This document shows positions 25,346-33,369 of a stretch of 64,000 nt of DNA, in pieces. Under the pieces are notes generated by a model. It ran no database searches and was not told the DNA's origin. It saw nothing but the letters and a program-made list of their open reading frames with translations. This DNA is from Streptomyces caatingaensis (GTDB taxonomy: Bacteria > Actinomycetota > Actinomycetes > Streptomycetales > Streptomycetaceae): NCBI RefSeq assembly GCF_001187435.1, contig NZ_LFXA01000007.1:248001-312000 (forward strand), read 5' to 3'. Each line of letters opens with the position of its first letter. Position 1 is the first letter of the stretch. Both the position numbers and the translations under genes were made by a program.

Positions 25346-26223
25346 GACGGCGGCGGCTGCGAGGCGGGGCCCTGACGGCGGCCGCGCTTCTGGTCGCGAC
25401 GGGGTGCGCGGGGAACGTGTCCTCCTCCGGCGAGGCGGGACCGCCCCCGGCGGGAGCCTCGCACCCGGCCTCCCACGGGCCGTCGCCCTCCCCGAAGTCC
25501 CCCAAGTCCACGCCCCGGAAGGGCCGTTGGCAGCCCACGCCCGGCACCCGCTGGCAGTGGCAGCTCGACGGCGCCGTCGACACCTCCGTCGACGTCCCCG
25601 TCTACGACATCGACGGCTTCGAGAACGACGCCGCCACCGTCGCGAAGCTCCACGCCGACGGGCGCAAGGTCATCTGCTACGTCAACGTCGGGGCGTACGA
25701 GGACTGGCGGCCGGACCACGACAGGTTCCCGGCGTCCGTCCTGGGCGCGAAGAACGAGGGGTGGAAGGGCGAGCAGTGGCTCGACATCCGGCGCCTGGAC
25801 GTCCTGCGGCCCATCATGGCGGAACGTTTCGACATGTGCCGGGAGAAGGGGTTCGACGCGGTCGAGCCCGATCTGACGGAGGGGTTCCGCAACCGGACGG
25901 GCTTTCCGCTCACCGCCGCCCACCAGTTGGCCTTCAACCGCATGATCGCCTCCCTCGCCCACGAGCGGGGGCTGGCCGTCGGCCTCAAGAACGACCTGGA
26001 GCAGATCCCCGAGCTCGTCGGCGACTTCGACTTCGCCGTCAACGAACAGTGCGCGCAGTACGGGGAGTGCGAGCGGCTCAGGCCCTTCGTGGCGCGGGGC
26101 AAGGCCGTCTTCCACGTCGAGTACGAGATGACGCCCGGTGAGTTCTGCGGCGGGACGAGGCGACTGGGGCTGTCCTCCATGCGGAAGAAGCTGGGGCTGA
26201 ACGCCTGGCGCCAGGCGTGCTGA
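25327..26223 (+). CDS. GH114 lipoprotein, endo-alpha-1,4-polygalactosaminidase-like
   Basis: A 298-residue lipoprotein. The basic start and lipobox VATGC (Cys27) are followed by a Pro/Ser linker and a GH114 TIM barrel: WQWQLDG, VYDIDGFEND, VICYVNVGAYEDWRP, WLDIRRLDVLRPIM, GFDAVEPDL, GFPLTAAHQLAFNRMI, VGLKNDLEQI and the NEQCAQYGEC block. The two acidic positions expected in the active site (VEPD and NEQC) are kept, while the usual N-x-D-G-Y after EPD reads LTEGF. Enzymes of this family, such as fungal Ega3, cut alpha-1,4-galactosamine polymers. Its start overlaps the spherulin-4 gene, so it closes the exopolysaccharide operon. Likely role: trimming or release of the polymer at the membrane face. 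Confidence 0.85.
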   Translation: MADRTMRRRRLRGGALTAAALLVATGCAGNVSSSGEAGPPPAGASHPASHGPSPSPKSPKSTPRKGRWQPTPGTRWQWQLDGAVDTSVDVPVYDIDGFENDAATVAKLHADGRKVICYVNVGAYEDWRPDHDRFPASVLGAKNEGWKGEQWLDIRRLDVLRPIMAERFDMCREKGFDAVEPDLTEGFRNRTGFPLTAAHQLAFNRMIASLAHERGLAVGLKNDLEQIPELVGDFDFAVNEQCAQYGECERLRPFVARGKAVFHVEYEMTPGEFCGGTRRLGLSSMRKKLGLNAWRQAC

Positions 26224-26394
26224 GGGTCCGTCGAAACGGGAGGAAACGGGACGGAGGTTCACTCCCGACTGCGTGAAGAACCTCACAGAACACCGTTTCG
26301 GCACGGGTTTTCGGCGGCGGATGGTGCAGGATCATCCACCGGACAACCAAGAACCCGTCAAAGAGGCGGGCGACCCGGGCGGACGCCGAGTCCT

Positions 26395-26552
26395 GCCGCC
26401 GTCCCGGGTGCGGACCGGATTTCGCGGATCGGCAGGAGCGGGAGACCCAGGCACGACGGACCACGAAGGCGGTGGTTCTAGGGGTGAAGCCACATGGTGG
26501 CCGGGCAACTTCGCCAGCCCGAACCCGACAGGTCATCTTTCGCAGGCGGATG
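26395..26552 (+). ncRNA. c-di-AMP (ydaO-yuaA) riboswitch
   Basis: The leader of the NlpC/P60 gene carries the conserved ydaO-type elements in order: GCGGGAGACCCAGGC (26438-26452), GGGGTGAAGCCA near 26481, GGCCGGGCAACTTCGCCAGCC near 26499, CCCGAACCCGACAGGTCAT near 26518 and CGCAGGCGG then TGACGAAGGG ending near 26560. In Streptomyces such switches precede cell-wall hydrolase genes (rpf, NlpC/P60) and turn them off when c-di-AMP is high. The outer boundaries are approximate. Confidence 0.85.
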
Positions 26553-26569
26553 ACGAAGGGCTTATCGGC

Positions 26570-27046
26570 ATGTCTGCGCTGCCTCGAATACCCGCGCTCA
26601 TCTCCCGGGCCGGAACCGCATCGGCCCTCACCGCCGCGACCGTCGCGGCCTCCGTCCTGCTCCCCGGCCTCGCCGGTGAGGCGCAGGCGGCGACGTCGCC
26701 GGGCGCCAAGGCGGTCAAGGTCGCGGCGTCGAAGAAGGGCTCCCCCTACCAGTGGGGGGCCACCGGGCCGAATCGTTTCGACTGCTCCGGTCTGACGCAG
26801 TTCTCCTTCAAGAAGGTCGGCAAGAGGCTGCCGCGCGTCGCGGCGGACCAGTACAACGCGACGCGTCACGTCGCGCGGGGCTCGCGCTCCGTGGGCGACC
26901 TCGTCTTCTTCCACTCGGGCAGCTACGTCTACCACGTGGGCATCTACGCCGGGGGCGGCAAGATCTGGCACGCGCCCGGCACGGGCAAGAAGGTCCGCCT
27001 GGAGAAGATCTGGACCAACAACGTCTGGTACGGCCGCGTCCGCTGA
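26570..27046 (+). CDS. Secreted NlpC/P60 peptidoglycan endopeptidase
   Basis: A 158-residue exported cysteine peptidase. The signal peptide ends after AGEAQA near residue 40. The compact NlpC/P60 domain has the catalytic Cys72 in FDCSGLTQ, His122 in YVYHVGIY and a third polar residue, His134, in KIWHAPG. The domain stands alone without SH3 or coiled-coil parts. ATG 26570 lies just after the c-di-AMP riboswitch, which decides the start: the longer frame from 26273 would run through the riboswitch. It lies downstream of the exopolysaccharide operon but has its own regulated leader. Confidence 0.92.
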   Translation: MSALPRIPALISRAGTASALTAATVAASVLLPGLAGEAQAATSPGAKAVKVAASKKGSPYQWGATGPNRFDCSGLTQFSFKKVGKRLPRVAADQYNATRHVARGSRSVGDLVFFHSGSYVYHVGIYAGGGKIWHAPGTGKKVRLEKIWTNNVWYGRVR

Positions 27047-27052
27047 CGCGTC

Positions 27053-27165
27053 GGCTGCCAGGGGCCGGACGGGCTGATGTCAGCCCGTCCGGCGCTTGAG
27101 GACGAGCGGCGAAGCCGCGACGGGGGCGCAGCCCCGCCCCACCGCGCGGAGCGCGGTCCCGGGGG
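27053..27165. terminator. Terminator hairpin plus common actinomycete 3' repeat
   Basis: GCCGGACGGGCTGA (27064-27077) pairs with TCAGCCCGTCCGGC (27080-27093), a 14-bp perfect stem. GCGCTTGAGGACGAG, GCGGCGAAGCCGC and GGGGGCGCAGCCCC follow, a string of mini-hairpins frequently found after Streptomyces genes. The last two resemble units of the array at 2125-2889. Confidence 0.75.
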
Positions 27166-27195
27166 GAGAGAGAACCTCTCCGGGGCACCCCCGCG

Positions 27196-27594
27196 TCACG
27201 TACCGTCCACATACACCCAGCGCCCGTCCTCACGGACGAAGCGGCTCAGCTCGTGCTGCGAGTCCTCGGCACCCCCGACCCGGCAGCGCGCGACGAACTC
27301 CACCGTCCCCTCCTGGTGGAACGCCGTCCCGCCGGACGTGGAGAGGATCTCCAGCCCCGTCCACCGCACCCGCTCGTCCAGCGACAGCTCCGCGGGCCGC
27401 GTCGACGAGTGCCACGTGCGCAGCAGATACGCCACGTCCCCCACCGCGAAAGCGCTGTAGCGCGACCGCATCAGCCGCTCGGCGGTCGGCGCGGAGGAGC
27501 GTCCGGCGTGGAAGGCGCCGCAGCAGTCGGCGTAGGAGGCGGGCAGTCCGCAGGGACAGGGGGAGGCGGCGGGGGAGACGCGGTTCTTGGACAT
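27196..27594 (-). CDS. YchJ/UPF0225-like SEC-C motif protein
   Basis: A 132-residue cytoplasmic protein. The N-terminus has the zinc-binding SEC-C style motif [14 protein letters not shown], then the YchJ hallmark [28 protein letters not shown], and an NTF2-like C-terminal domain (FARCRVGG-type strand, [18 protein letters not shown]). ATG 27594 is used; upstream in-frame sequence lacks family similarity. The role of YchJ proteins is not established; metal binding and NTF2 fold suggest a small-molecule or protein-interaction function. Confidence 0.85.
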   Translation of the reverse strand: MSKNRVSPAASPCPCGLPASYADCCGAFHAGRSSAPTAERLMRSRYSAFAVGDVAYLLRTWHSSTRPAELSLDERVRWTGLEILSTSGGTAFHQEGTVEFVARCRVGGAEDSQHELSRFVREDGRWVYVDGT

Positions 27595-27804
27595 CCCACG
27601 ATTGTCCCCCGGGCGGAACCCTTTCGGGCGCACGGGTGGTCCGCGCCGGCATCCCCCACCCCGTCGGGGAAACCGCACGTCAGGGCAGGGGCCCGCCCGC
27701 CCACGCCGGGCGGCGCTTCGGTTGCGGGCCCGCGCGGCCCCTGCACACGGTGGGCACGAACCGGCCGGACCGGACAGCAGACGCACCGGAAGGGAACTGC
27801 CCGC

Positions 27805-28392
27805 ATGCCCGCGAAAGCGAACCCGCCCACCACCGTCGCCCTCGCCCTCTGCGGCTCGCTCGCCCTCGGCCTGACCGGCACGGCCCTCGCCGTCGAGCCG
27901 CTGGAGGCGGCGCCGAAGCCGAGACCGGTCGCCGCCCCCGCCCCGGCCGTCACCGCCCGGATGGCCCTGCTCGGCAGCCTGGGCACCCTGCTGACGCTCG
28001 GCACCGGCATCGCCCGGGACGCCCACGCCGCCAGGCCGGACGCCGCGAGGCTGAAGCTCGTCCAGCGTCAGCTCGCGGAGGAGGGCGCCCGGCTGCTCGC
28101 CTCCGCCCGGGCCCAGGCCCAGCAGGCGCCGGCCACCGCGAAGAACGACCCGAAGGGCAACAGGAGGAAGGACCCCGTCGGCGACATCAGGACCGCCCTC
28201 GACCAGCTCGGCAAGGACGCCACCAGGCTCCTCAACGACCTCGCGGCGAACAACACCGCCGCCGTCTCCGCCGACGTCACCCAGGTCCTGGCCGATCTGA
28301 CGAAGCTGACGGCGCTCGTCCCCCAGGTCGGCGGCGGCCTGCCCGGGGTGCCCGCACCGGTGCCGCCCCTGCCCGTCCCCGTCGGCCGGTAG
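27805..28392 (+). CDS. Secreted helical protein of unknown function
   Basis: A 195-residue exported protein. The signal peptide ([19 protein letters not shown]) ends near residue 31. A Pro/Ala linker and a second hydrophobic stretch ([18 protein letters not shown], about 53-70) follow, then amphipathic helices with Gln/Lys/Asp, and a Pro/Val/Gly-rich end. It resembles the small secreted proteins common in Streptomyces with no known function. The second hydrophobic stretch might be a membrane anchor. It is convergent with the PQQ-like propeller gene. Confidence 0.65.
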   Translation: MPAKANPPTTVALALCGSLALGLTGTALAVEPLEAAPKPRPVAAPAPAVTARMALLGSLGTLLTLGTGIARDAHAARPDAARLKLVQRQLAEEGARLLASARAQAQQAPATAKNDPKGNRRKDPVGDIRTALDQLGKDATRLLNDLAANNTAAVSADVTQVLADLTKLTALVPQVGGGLPGVPAPVPPLPVPVGR

Positions 28393-28432
28393 GCGGGCGG
28401 GGAGGACGGCGGGCGAGCAGGCCGGCAGGAGC

Positions 28433-29995
28433 TCACCCCAGCAGGCCGTACACCCGCAGCGCCCCGGAGAACGTCGCCACGTACACCTTCCCGTTCGTCA
28501 CCGTCGGCGGGACGAACTTGGCGAACAGGCCGACGTCGTCCCGGTCCGCGACCATGCGGCTGTTCCACAGCTCCCGGGTGAGGTCGTCGGCCCGGTAGAC
28601 GCGGACGACGCCCTCGACCACGGCCTGGTTGGCGTCCTTCGCGTACGGGTGGCAGGCCCACAGCAGACCCGTCGCCGGGTCGCACCCGTGCGCGGAGACG
28701 GACAGGAAGCCGCCCGGCATCCCGGGCGAACCGCCCGGCACCCCCGTCGGATCCACGGTGGTGCTCGTCGACACCGGTGCCGTCACCAGCCGCCCGCCGG
28801 CGAAGCGGTAGGCGCGCAGGAACGCGTTCTCCGGCCAGACGTACACCCACGAGCCGCCGCGCGGCGACCAGTGCACGGCCCCGCCGTGGATGTGGTGGCG
28901 GAGCCCGTCCGGCCCGGCGACCTGGAAGCTCTGCACGATCTGGCTGTCGGACCCGGGGTGGAAGTGCCCGAGCGCGCGGGTGTCGAGCAGGTAGAACTTG
29001 CCGGCCTTGCCCCCGCAGAGCAGCAGCCGCGTACCGGGCACCAGCAGCGGACCGGCCGAACCGAGGTCCGCGTCGGCCGCGTCCAGGGCCGCGTTGTCGA
29101 AGGGCGAGAACCAGTCGGCGACGGTCAGGTCCGGGCGGAGGCGGACGACGCAGTCGCCCAGCTCCGAACCGTCCGCGCGGAAGCCGCCGTTGCCGGTGAC
29201 GCAGTACAGGTCCCCCTCGTCGTCCACCGCGAGCCCCTGGCCCGCCTGCCAGACGCCGCCCAGCCCGGTGCCGGGGGTGGTGACGAACACACCCGTGCGC
29301 CGCAGGGTGCCCGCGTCGTGGCCGAACACCCAGCCGTGGTAGGGACCTTGGTCGCCGTAGGAGGCGAAGGCCGTGTACACCCGGCCGTTCGCCAGGGTCA
29401 GCGCCGCACGTTGCAGCTGCCGGTTGCTGGTGAAGGTGATGCGGCCGTCGACACTCCCGTCACCGCCGCCGCGCACGGTGGCGGCGATCCGCACCGGCCC
29501 GCCCAGCACCTCCCGTCCGGTGCGCACGTCCAGCGCGTGCAGGGTGTGGTGATGGCCGTCGGACTCCTTGGTGAACGCGACGGCGTACAGCACGCCCCGC
29601 TCCCGGTCGACGACCGGCGTGCCGACGATCCCGACCTCGACCGCGATGTCCCGGTAACCCCTCGGCCCGATCGCGGGATCGGGCAGCGGGGCGGACGGGC
29701 CCAGCGAGGCGTGCCAGAGCGGGGCGGAGGCGGCCGGGTCGTCGGCGTCGAAGGCGTAGACGCTGTTGTGCATGGTGGCGACGTAGACGACGTTCCTGAC
29801 CACCCGGCCGGGGAGTTCGAGACCGGGCAGGTACAGCGGCTGGGCGTACACGTGCCCGTCCACCGCCCGGCTGAAGAGCAGACCGAACGTGTCCGGGCCG
29901 ACGGTGGCCGGACTCAGCGCCGTCTCCCGCAGGTTGGCGCCGGTGCGCCGGTTGTCGTTGTGCTGCGTGGTGACCGGGACCGGGCAGTCCGTCAC
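28433..29995 (-). CDS. PQQ-like beta-propeller protein
   Basis: A 520-residue propeller. GTG 29995 is chosen because GGAGG lies six bases upstream and family similarity begins at once ([13 protein letters not shown]). Blades include [51 protein letters not shown] and [19 protein letters not shown]. No signal peptide is visible, which is unusual for this group and may mean a cytoplasmic place or a non-classical route. It resembles quinoprotein-dehydrogenase propellers but lacks clear haem or PQQ ligands. It ends close to the convergent secreted-protein gene. Confidence 0.75.
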   Translation of the reverse strand: MTDCPVPVTTQHNDNRRTGANLRETALSPATVGPDTFGLLFSRAVDGHVYAQPLYLPGLELPGRVVRNVVYVATMHNSVYAFDADDPAASAPLWHASLGPSAPLPDPAIGPRGYRDIAVEVGIVGTPVVDRERGVLYAVAFTKESDGHHHTLHALDVRTGREVLGGPVRIAATVRGGGDGSVDGRITFTSNRQLQRAALTLANGRVYTAFASYGDQGPYHGWVFGHDAGTLRRTGVFVTTPGTGLGGVWQAGQGLAVDDEGDLYCVTGNGGFRADGSELGDCVVRLRPDLTVADWFSPFDNAALDAADADLGSAGPLLVPGTRLLLCGGKAGKFYLLDTRALGHFHPGSDSQIVQSFQVAGPDGLRHHIHGGAVHWSPRGGSWVYVWPENAFLRAYRFAGGRLVTAPVSTSTTVDPTGVPGGSPGMPGGFLSVSAHGCDPATGLLWACHPYAKDANQAVVEGVVRVYRADDLTRELWNSRMVADRDDVGLFAKFVPPTVTNGKVYVATFSGALRVYGLLG

Positions 29996-30111
29996 GGCGG
30001 CCTCCGGATCCCTCGTGGTGGGCCGGCTTCCAGGGTCGGCCCGGCGGGGGGTGCCCGGCAATCGCCGGATCGAGTGACGGTGCGCCGTGCGCAGCGTGTC
30101 TCAAGTGACCG

Positions 30112-30147
30112 TTGTTCGTCGCGAGTTGCGTCGGCTAGGGTCGGCCG
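30112..30147 (+). promoter_or_regulatory. Promoter of a leaderless lipoprotein transcript
   Basis: TTGTTC (30112-30117), 18 bases of spacing and TAGGGT (30136-30141) precede the GTG start at 30148 by six bases. No ribosome site fits between, so translation probably starts at the transcript's 5' end. Confidence 0.55.
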
Positions 30148-31161
30148 GTGCGCAGACGCCTGCTCGTGACGATGCTCCTGGCCGCCGTCGCCCTGACGGC
30201 GTGCGGGTCCGACCACGACTCACCGTCCCCGGAGCCGGTGCCGAGGCCGACGGGCAGGGGGCCCGTGCGCGCCGACGGCGCCGAGCTCCTGCACCGGCCC
30301 GGCGGCCGGGCCAGCGCCCAGAACCCCGCCTTCTCCCCGGACGGCCGCTCCCTCCTCTTCACCGTCTTCCACGACGGCTACAACGAGGGCGCCGCCGCCC
30401 TGCGGACCCTGCCGTTCCGCGGCGGTGCCGCCCGGGAGAAACCCCGTACCGTCCTGGACGAGTCCGACCGCGCCGCCGTGAACCTCCCCGGCACGAGCTG
30501 GCACCCCTCCGCCGGGCTCACCTTCACCTCCGACCGCGCGGGCCGCGACGAGGTGTGGACCCTCAAGCCCGGCGGCAGGCCGGAGCGCGTGACCGAGCAC
30601 GACGGCGACACCGGTTACCTGGAGCCCAGCTTCTCGCCGGACGGGCAGTGGATCGTCTTCCAGGAGAGCGTGGAACGCGCCGGCGACAGCGGCGGCGAGG
30701 GCTCCATCTGGAAGGTGCGCCGCGACGGGACGCACCGCACCCGCCTCCTCGACGGCCCCGCCACCCACACCGACAACCGCCAGCCCAACTGGTCCCCCAG
30801 GGGCGACCGCCTCGTCCTCCAGCGGCGCGAACGCGGCGGCGACTGGGGGCTGTTCGTGATGGACGCGGACGGCGGCGGGCTGCGCCGCCTCACCACGGCC
30901 GCCGGTGAGCACACCGACCCGAGCTGGTCCCCCGACGGGACGTCCGTCGTCTTCTCCTCCACGGCCGGCGGCCTGGACCTCCCGCAGATCTTCGTGATCC
31001 CGGCGGCCGGCGGCCGCCCCGTACGCGTCACCCACGACGCCACGTCCTACGACGGCGCGCCCAGCTGGTCGCCGGACGGGCAGTGGATCGCCTTCGAGTC
31101 GCACCCGGGGGACGACGACCGGCCCTCGTCGCTGTGGCGCGTGGCGGCGCCGCGGCGGTGA
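30148..31161 (+). CDS. TolB-like WD40/PD40 propeller lipoprotein
   Basis: A 337-residue lipoprotein. The signal peptide MRRRLLVTMLLAAVALTAC ends in the lipobox LTAC (Cys19). The mature part has about six PD40 repeats with the FSPDG / WSPDG turn: NPAFSPDGRSLLF, EPSFSPDGQWIVF, QPNWSPRGDRLVL, DPSWSPDGTSVVF and APSWSPDGQWIAF. In TolB-like proteins this fold is a docking platform at the envelope. Substrate or partner unknown. A leaderless promoter appears upstream. It is divergent from the PQQ-like propeller gene. Confidence 0.82.
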   Translation: MRRRLLVTMLLAAVALTACGSDHDSPSPEPVPRPTGRGPVRADGAELLHRPGGRASAQNPAFSPDGRSLLFTVFHDGYNEGAAALRTLPFRGGAAREKPRTVLDESDRAAVNLPGTSWHPSAGLTFTSDRAGRDEVWTLKPGGRPERVTEHDGDTGYLEPSFSPDGQWIVFQESVERAGDSGGEGSIWKVRRDGTHRTRLLDGPATHTDNRQPNWSPRGDRLVLQRRERGGDWGLFVMDADGGGLRRLTTAAGEHTDPSWSPDGTSVVFSSTAGGLDLPQIFVIPAAGGRPVRVTHDATSYDGAPSWSPDGQWIAFESHPGDDDRPSSLWRVAAPRR

Positions 31162-31204
31162 CGCGGCGCACGGACGGGCCCGGCCCCCGCGGCCGGCGGC
31201 TCGG

Positions 31205-31560
31205 ACCGCCTCGTCCGCGGCATCCGGCAGCGGCCGCTCCCTGACCAGGAGGGTGAGCGCCAGAGCCAGGGCCATGAAGGGCACGGTTCAGGTGAAGACG
31301 GCCCGGAACGCCGCGGTGCCCGAGGGGGCCCCGGCGGACAGGACCGCGCCGAAGAGGGCGGCACCGAGGGCCCCGCCGAGGGAGCGGAAGAAGTTCAGCA
31401 CACCGGTGGCGGTGCCGATGTGCTCGTGGCGGTGCGGTGGAGGACCACGTCCTCCTCCGCCGGCCGCCGGGTCGGGACGCGGCCGGCGCGCAGCCAGCGG
31501 GAGAGCGCGAGGACGAACCACCCGCTCGCCCCCGCCCCCGCCCCCACGGCCCGAACCCGC
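31205..31560 (-). pseudogene. Remnant of a DHA2-type MFS transporter
   Basis: The minus strand encodes the end of a drug:H+ antiporter: EHIGTATGVLNFFRSLGG, then GALGAALFGAVLSAG, FRAVFT, an in-frame TGA at 31288-31290, and in the same frame TVPFMALALALTLLVRERPL. The TGA takes the place expected for a Trp codon before TVPF. A frameshifted upstream piece (GWFVLALSRWLRAG) lies near 31500. The N-terminal eleven or so helices are absent. So this is a decayed C-terminal relic. Confidence 0.65.
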
Positions 31561-31860
31561 CGCGCTGCGGCCGCGGGCCGCCGAGGGCCGTGCCCGGAAG
31601 GAGTGAGACCGACGCCAGCCGCATCCCCCTCCCCACCGTCGACCTCCTCGCGGGACTTCCGGCGGATGACCGCAGGGGCGCTGCGGCTCCGCGACGTGGA
31701 GGGCATGGTGCAGGCGGCCGTCACAGGGCACCACCCGATCCGCTTCGCCCGCGACGCCGTCGCCGGACGCACCGAGAAGTCCTTCTCCGCCCCACCGTCC
31801 TCGACACGCGGTCCCGTACCGAAGTCCCCGCACCTGTCGCGGAGTCCGCTCCGCATGCTA
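31561..31860. other. Degenerate region without an intact gene
   Basis: Short open frames on both strands overlap here, but none has a good start or a product I recognise. A plus-strand stretch (RLRDVEGMVQAAVTGHHP) looks protein-like and may be a second gene relic, interrupted by frameshifts. Confidence 0.35.
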
Positions 31861-31890
31861 TTCATGAAAGTGAGTAGTCACTTACATGAA
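31861..31890. promoter_or_regulatory. 30-bp near-perfect palindrome, candidate operator
   Basis: TTCATG-a-AAGTGA-gtag-TCACTT-a-CATGAA forms a 30-bp inverted repeat with 12 of 13 arm positions paired. It lies 17 bp before the GTG start of the SnoaL-like gene. Size and symmetry suit a TetR- or MarR-type dimer. No regulator gene is adjacent. Confidence 0.65.
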
Positions 31891-31907
31891 GAGCAGAGGG
31901 GTGCGCC

Positions 31908-32348
31908 GTGACCACCACCGCAGACCGCTTCCGCGCCGCCGTCGAACGGCGCGATCTCACCGCCCTGGACGACCTGTTCACCGACGACATCCGCTTCTAC
32001 AGTCCCGTGAAGTTCTCGCCCTTCGAGGGCAGGCCCATGGTGCTGGGCCTCTTCGGCGTCCTGCTGCGCACCTTCGAGGACTTCCGCTACATAGGCCGTC
32101 ACACCGGCAGCGCGGAGACCTCCGGCGGGACGACGGCCCCGTCGGAGGTCCTGCTCTTCCGCGCCGCCGTGGGCGGCAGGCAGATCCACGGTGTCGACCT
32201 GCTGCACTTCCACGAGGACGGCCGGATCAAGGAGTTCACCGTCATGGTGCGGCCGCAGTCGGCCGTGCAGGTGCTGGGCGAGGCGGTCCTCGCGGGGCTG
32301 GCGGCGGACGGGCTCGTGCCGGCGCCCGCGGGACCGGCCGCCGGCTAG
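31908..32348 (+). CDS. SnoaL-like / NTF2-fold protein
   Basis: A 146-residue cytoplasmic protein of the NTF2 superfamily: TADRFRAAVERRDLTALDDLFTDDIRFYSP start, FEDFRYIGRHTG, EVLLFRAAVGG and the closing strand DGRIKEFTVMVRP. The fold forms a small-molecule pocket in polyketide cyclases and many unrelated enzymes, so no reaction can be assigned. GTG 31908 has an AGAGG site. A striking palindrome just upstream suggests tight repression. The stop overlaps the convergent esterase gene by four bases. Confidence 0.78.
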   Translation: MTTTADRFRAAVERRDLTALDDLFTDDIRFYSPVKFSPFEGRPMVLGLFGVLLRTFEDFRYIGRHTGSAETSGGTTAPSEVLLFRAAVGGRQIHGVDLLHFHEDGRIKEFTVMVRPQSAVQVLGEAVLAGLAADGLVPAPAGPAAG

Positions 32349-33358
32349 GACGGTGTGGGGCCCGTCATGTGCTCGCTGATCCACTGGATCGGGCCCATGC
32401 CCATGCTCGGCACGTAGGTCCTGGCGTTGTGCTCGCCGTCCGGTATCTCGCGCAGCATGGTGTGCACCGGTCCTCCGTTGCCGTAAGTGCTGATGAACTC
32501 CCTGGTGTTCCGCATCGAGGTCCGCTCCTTGGTGCCGACCTGGAAGGCGAGGTAGACGTCGGGGCCCTTGCCGTCGATCAGCCGTTTCGCCAGTACCTGC
32601 GGGTTGTTGGCGGCCTTCTCCGCCGCGTGCCCGGCCCACAGCGGCGAGTCGGGGACGATGTCCGGGCCCGACGCGATGACGGCCTTGAAGCGGTCCGGCT
32701 TCTGGAGCACCGCCTTCAGCCCCGCGAAGGCGCCGGAGGAGGAGCCCATGAAGGCCCAGCCGTCGCGCTGCTTCAGCGTGCGGAAGTTGGCCTTGATCAG
32801 GTCGGGGACGTCCTCGGTCAGCCAGGTGCCCATCTTCGGCTGCCCGGGGATGTCGCTGCCGTCGTAGTAGTTCTTGTCGTCCGGGTTGAGCACCGGCATC
32901 GCCACGATGAAGGGCAGGCTCCTGCCCTCCTTCGACCACTGCGCGATCGACGACTGGAGCTTGAGGTCCGTCCCCATCCAGTAGTTGACCGGGTAGCCGT
33001 TGCCCCCGGGCAGCGCGATCAGGACGGGGAAGCCGGACTTCGCGTACGCGGGATCGTCGTACTGCTTCGGGGCCCAGACCCACACCTTGCCCTTGAACCC
33101 GGACTTCTTGCCGTCCAGGGTGACGACACCGATCTTCGTGCCGTCCTGCACGGTGTTGGCGACGCGGAAGTCGGCCCTGGGGCCGGTGGGCATGAGGGTG
33201 CCGCGGGCGCCGGTGCCCCCGCCGCCGGTGTCGCCGAAGGTGATCGGATCACCCTTGTCGGAGAAGACGCCGGTGAACTTCAGCACGGGCCAGGCGATCA
33301 GGGCCAGGACGGCCACGCAGGCCACCGTCCAGGTGCGGCGGCGTTTGGTCGTGGTCAT
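32345..33358 (-). CDS. Antigen-85-like secreted esterase (second paralogue)
   Basis: A 337-residue exported alpha/beta hydrolase. One N-terminal hydrophobic helix (VACVAVLALIAWPVLKFTGV) may stay as an anchor. The domain starts with GKVWVWAPKQYDD; the nucleophile elbow is GSSSGAFAGLK and a late His lies in PDGEHNARTY. The early DGKKSGFKGKV block is shared with the two other antigen-85-like proteins in the window. It is the last gene of a three-gene operon after a MurG paralogue and a LegB-like dehydratase (11-bp gap), so it may transfer or remove an acyl group on a glycolipid or wall glycan. Confidence 0.82.
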   Translation of the reverse strand: MTTTKRRRTWTVACVAVLALIAWPVLKFTGVFSDKGDPITFGDTGGGGTGARGTLMPTGPRADFRVANTVQDGTKIGVVTLDGKKSGFKGKVWVWAPKQYDDPAYAKSGFPVLIALPGGNGYPVNYWMGTDLKLQSSIAQWSKEGRSLPFIVAMPVLNPDDKNYYDGSDIPGQPKMGTWLTEDVPDLIKANFRTLKQRDGWAFMGSSSGAFAGLKAVLQKPDRFKAVIASGPDIVPDSPLWAGHAAEKAANNPQVLAKRLIDGKGPDVYLAFQVGTKERTSMRNTREFISTYGNGGPVHTMLREIPDGEHNARTYVPSMGMGPIQWISEHMTGPTPS

Positions 33359-33369
33359 GGGGTACCTGC

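Noticed and set aside
16710..26223. A polyketide or peptide biosynthetic cluster as explanation of the eight-gene operon
   Set aside because: No ketosynthase, adenylation or carrier-protein motif is present; all genes fit glycan synthesis and processing.
26273..26569. N-terminal extension of the NlpC/P60 gene
   Set aside because: It would translate the c-di-AMP riboswitch; the signal peptide starts at 26570.
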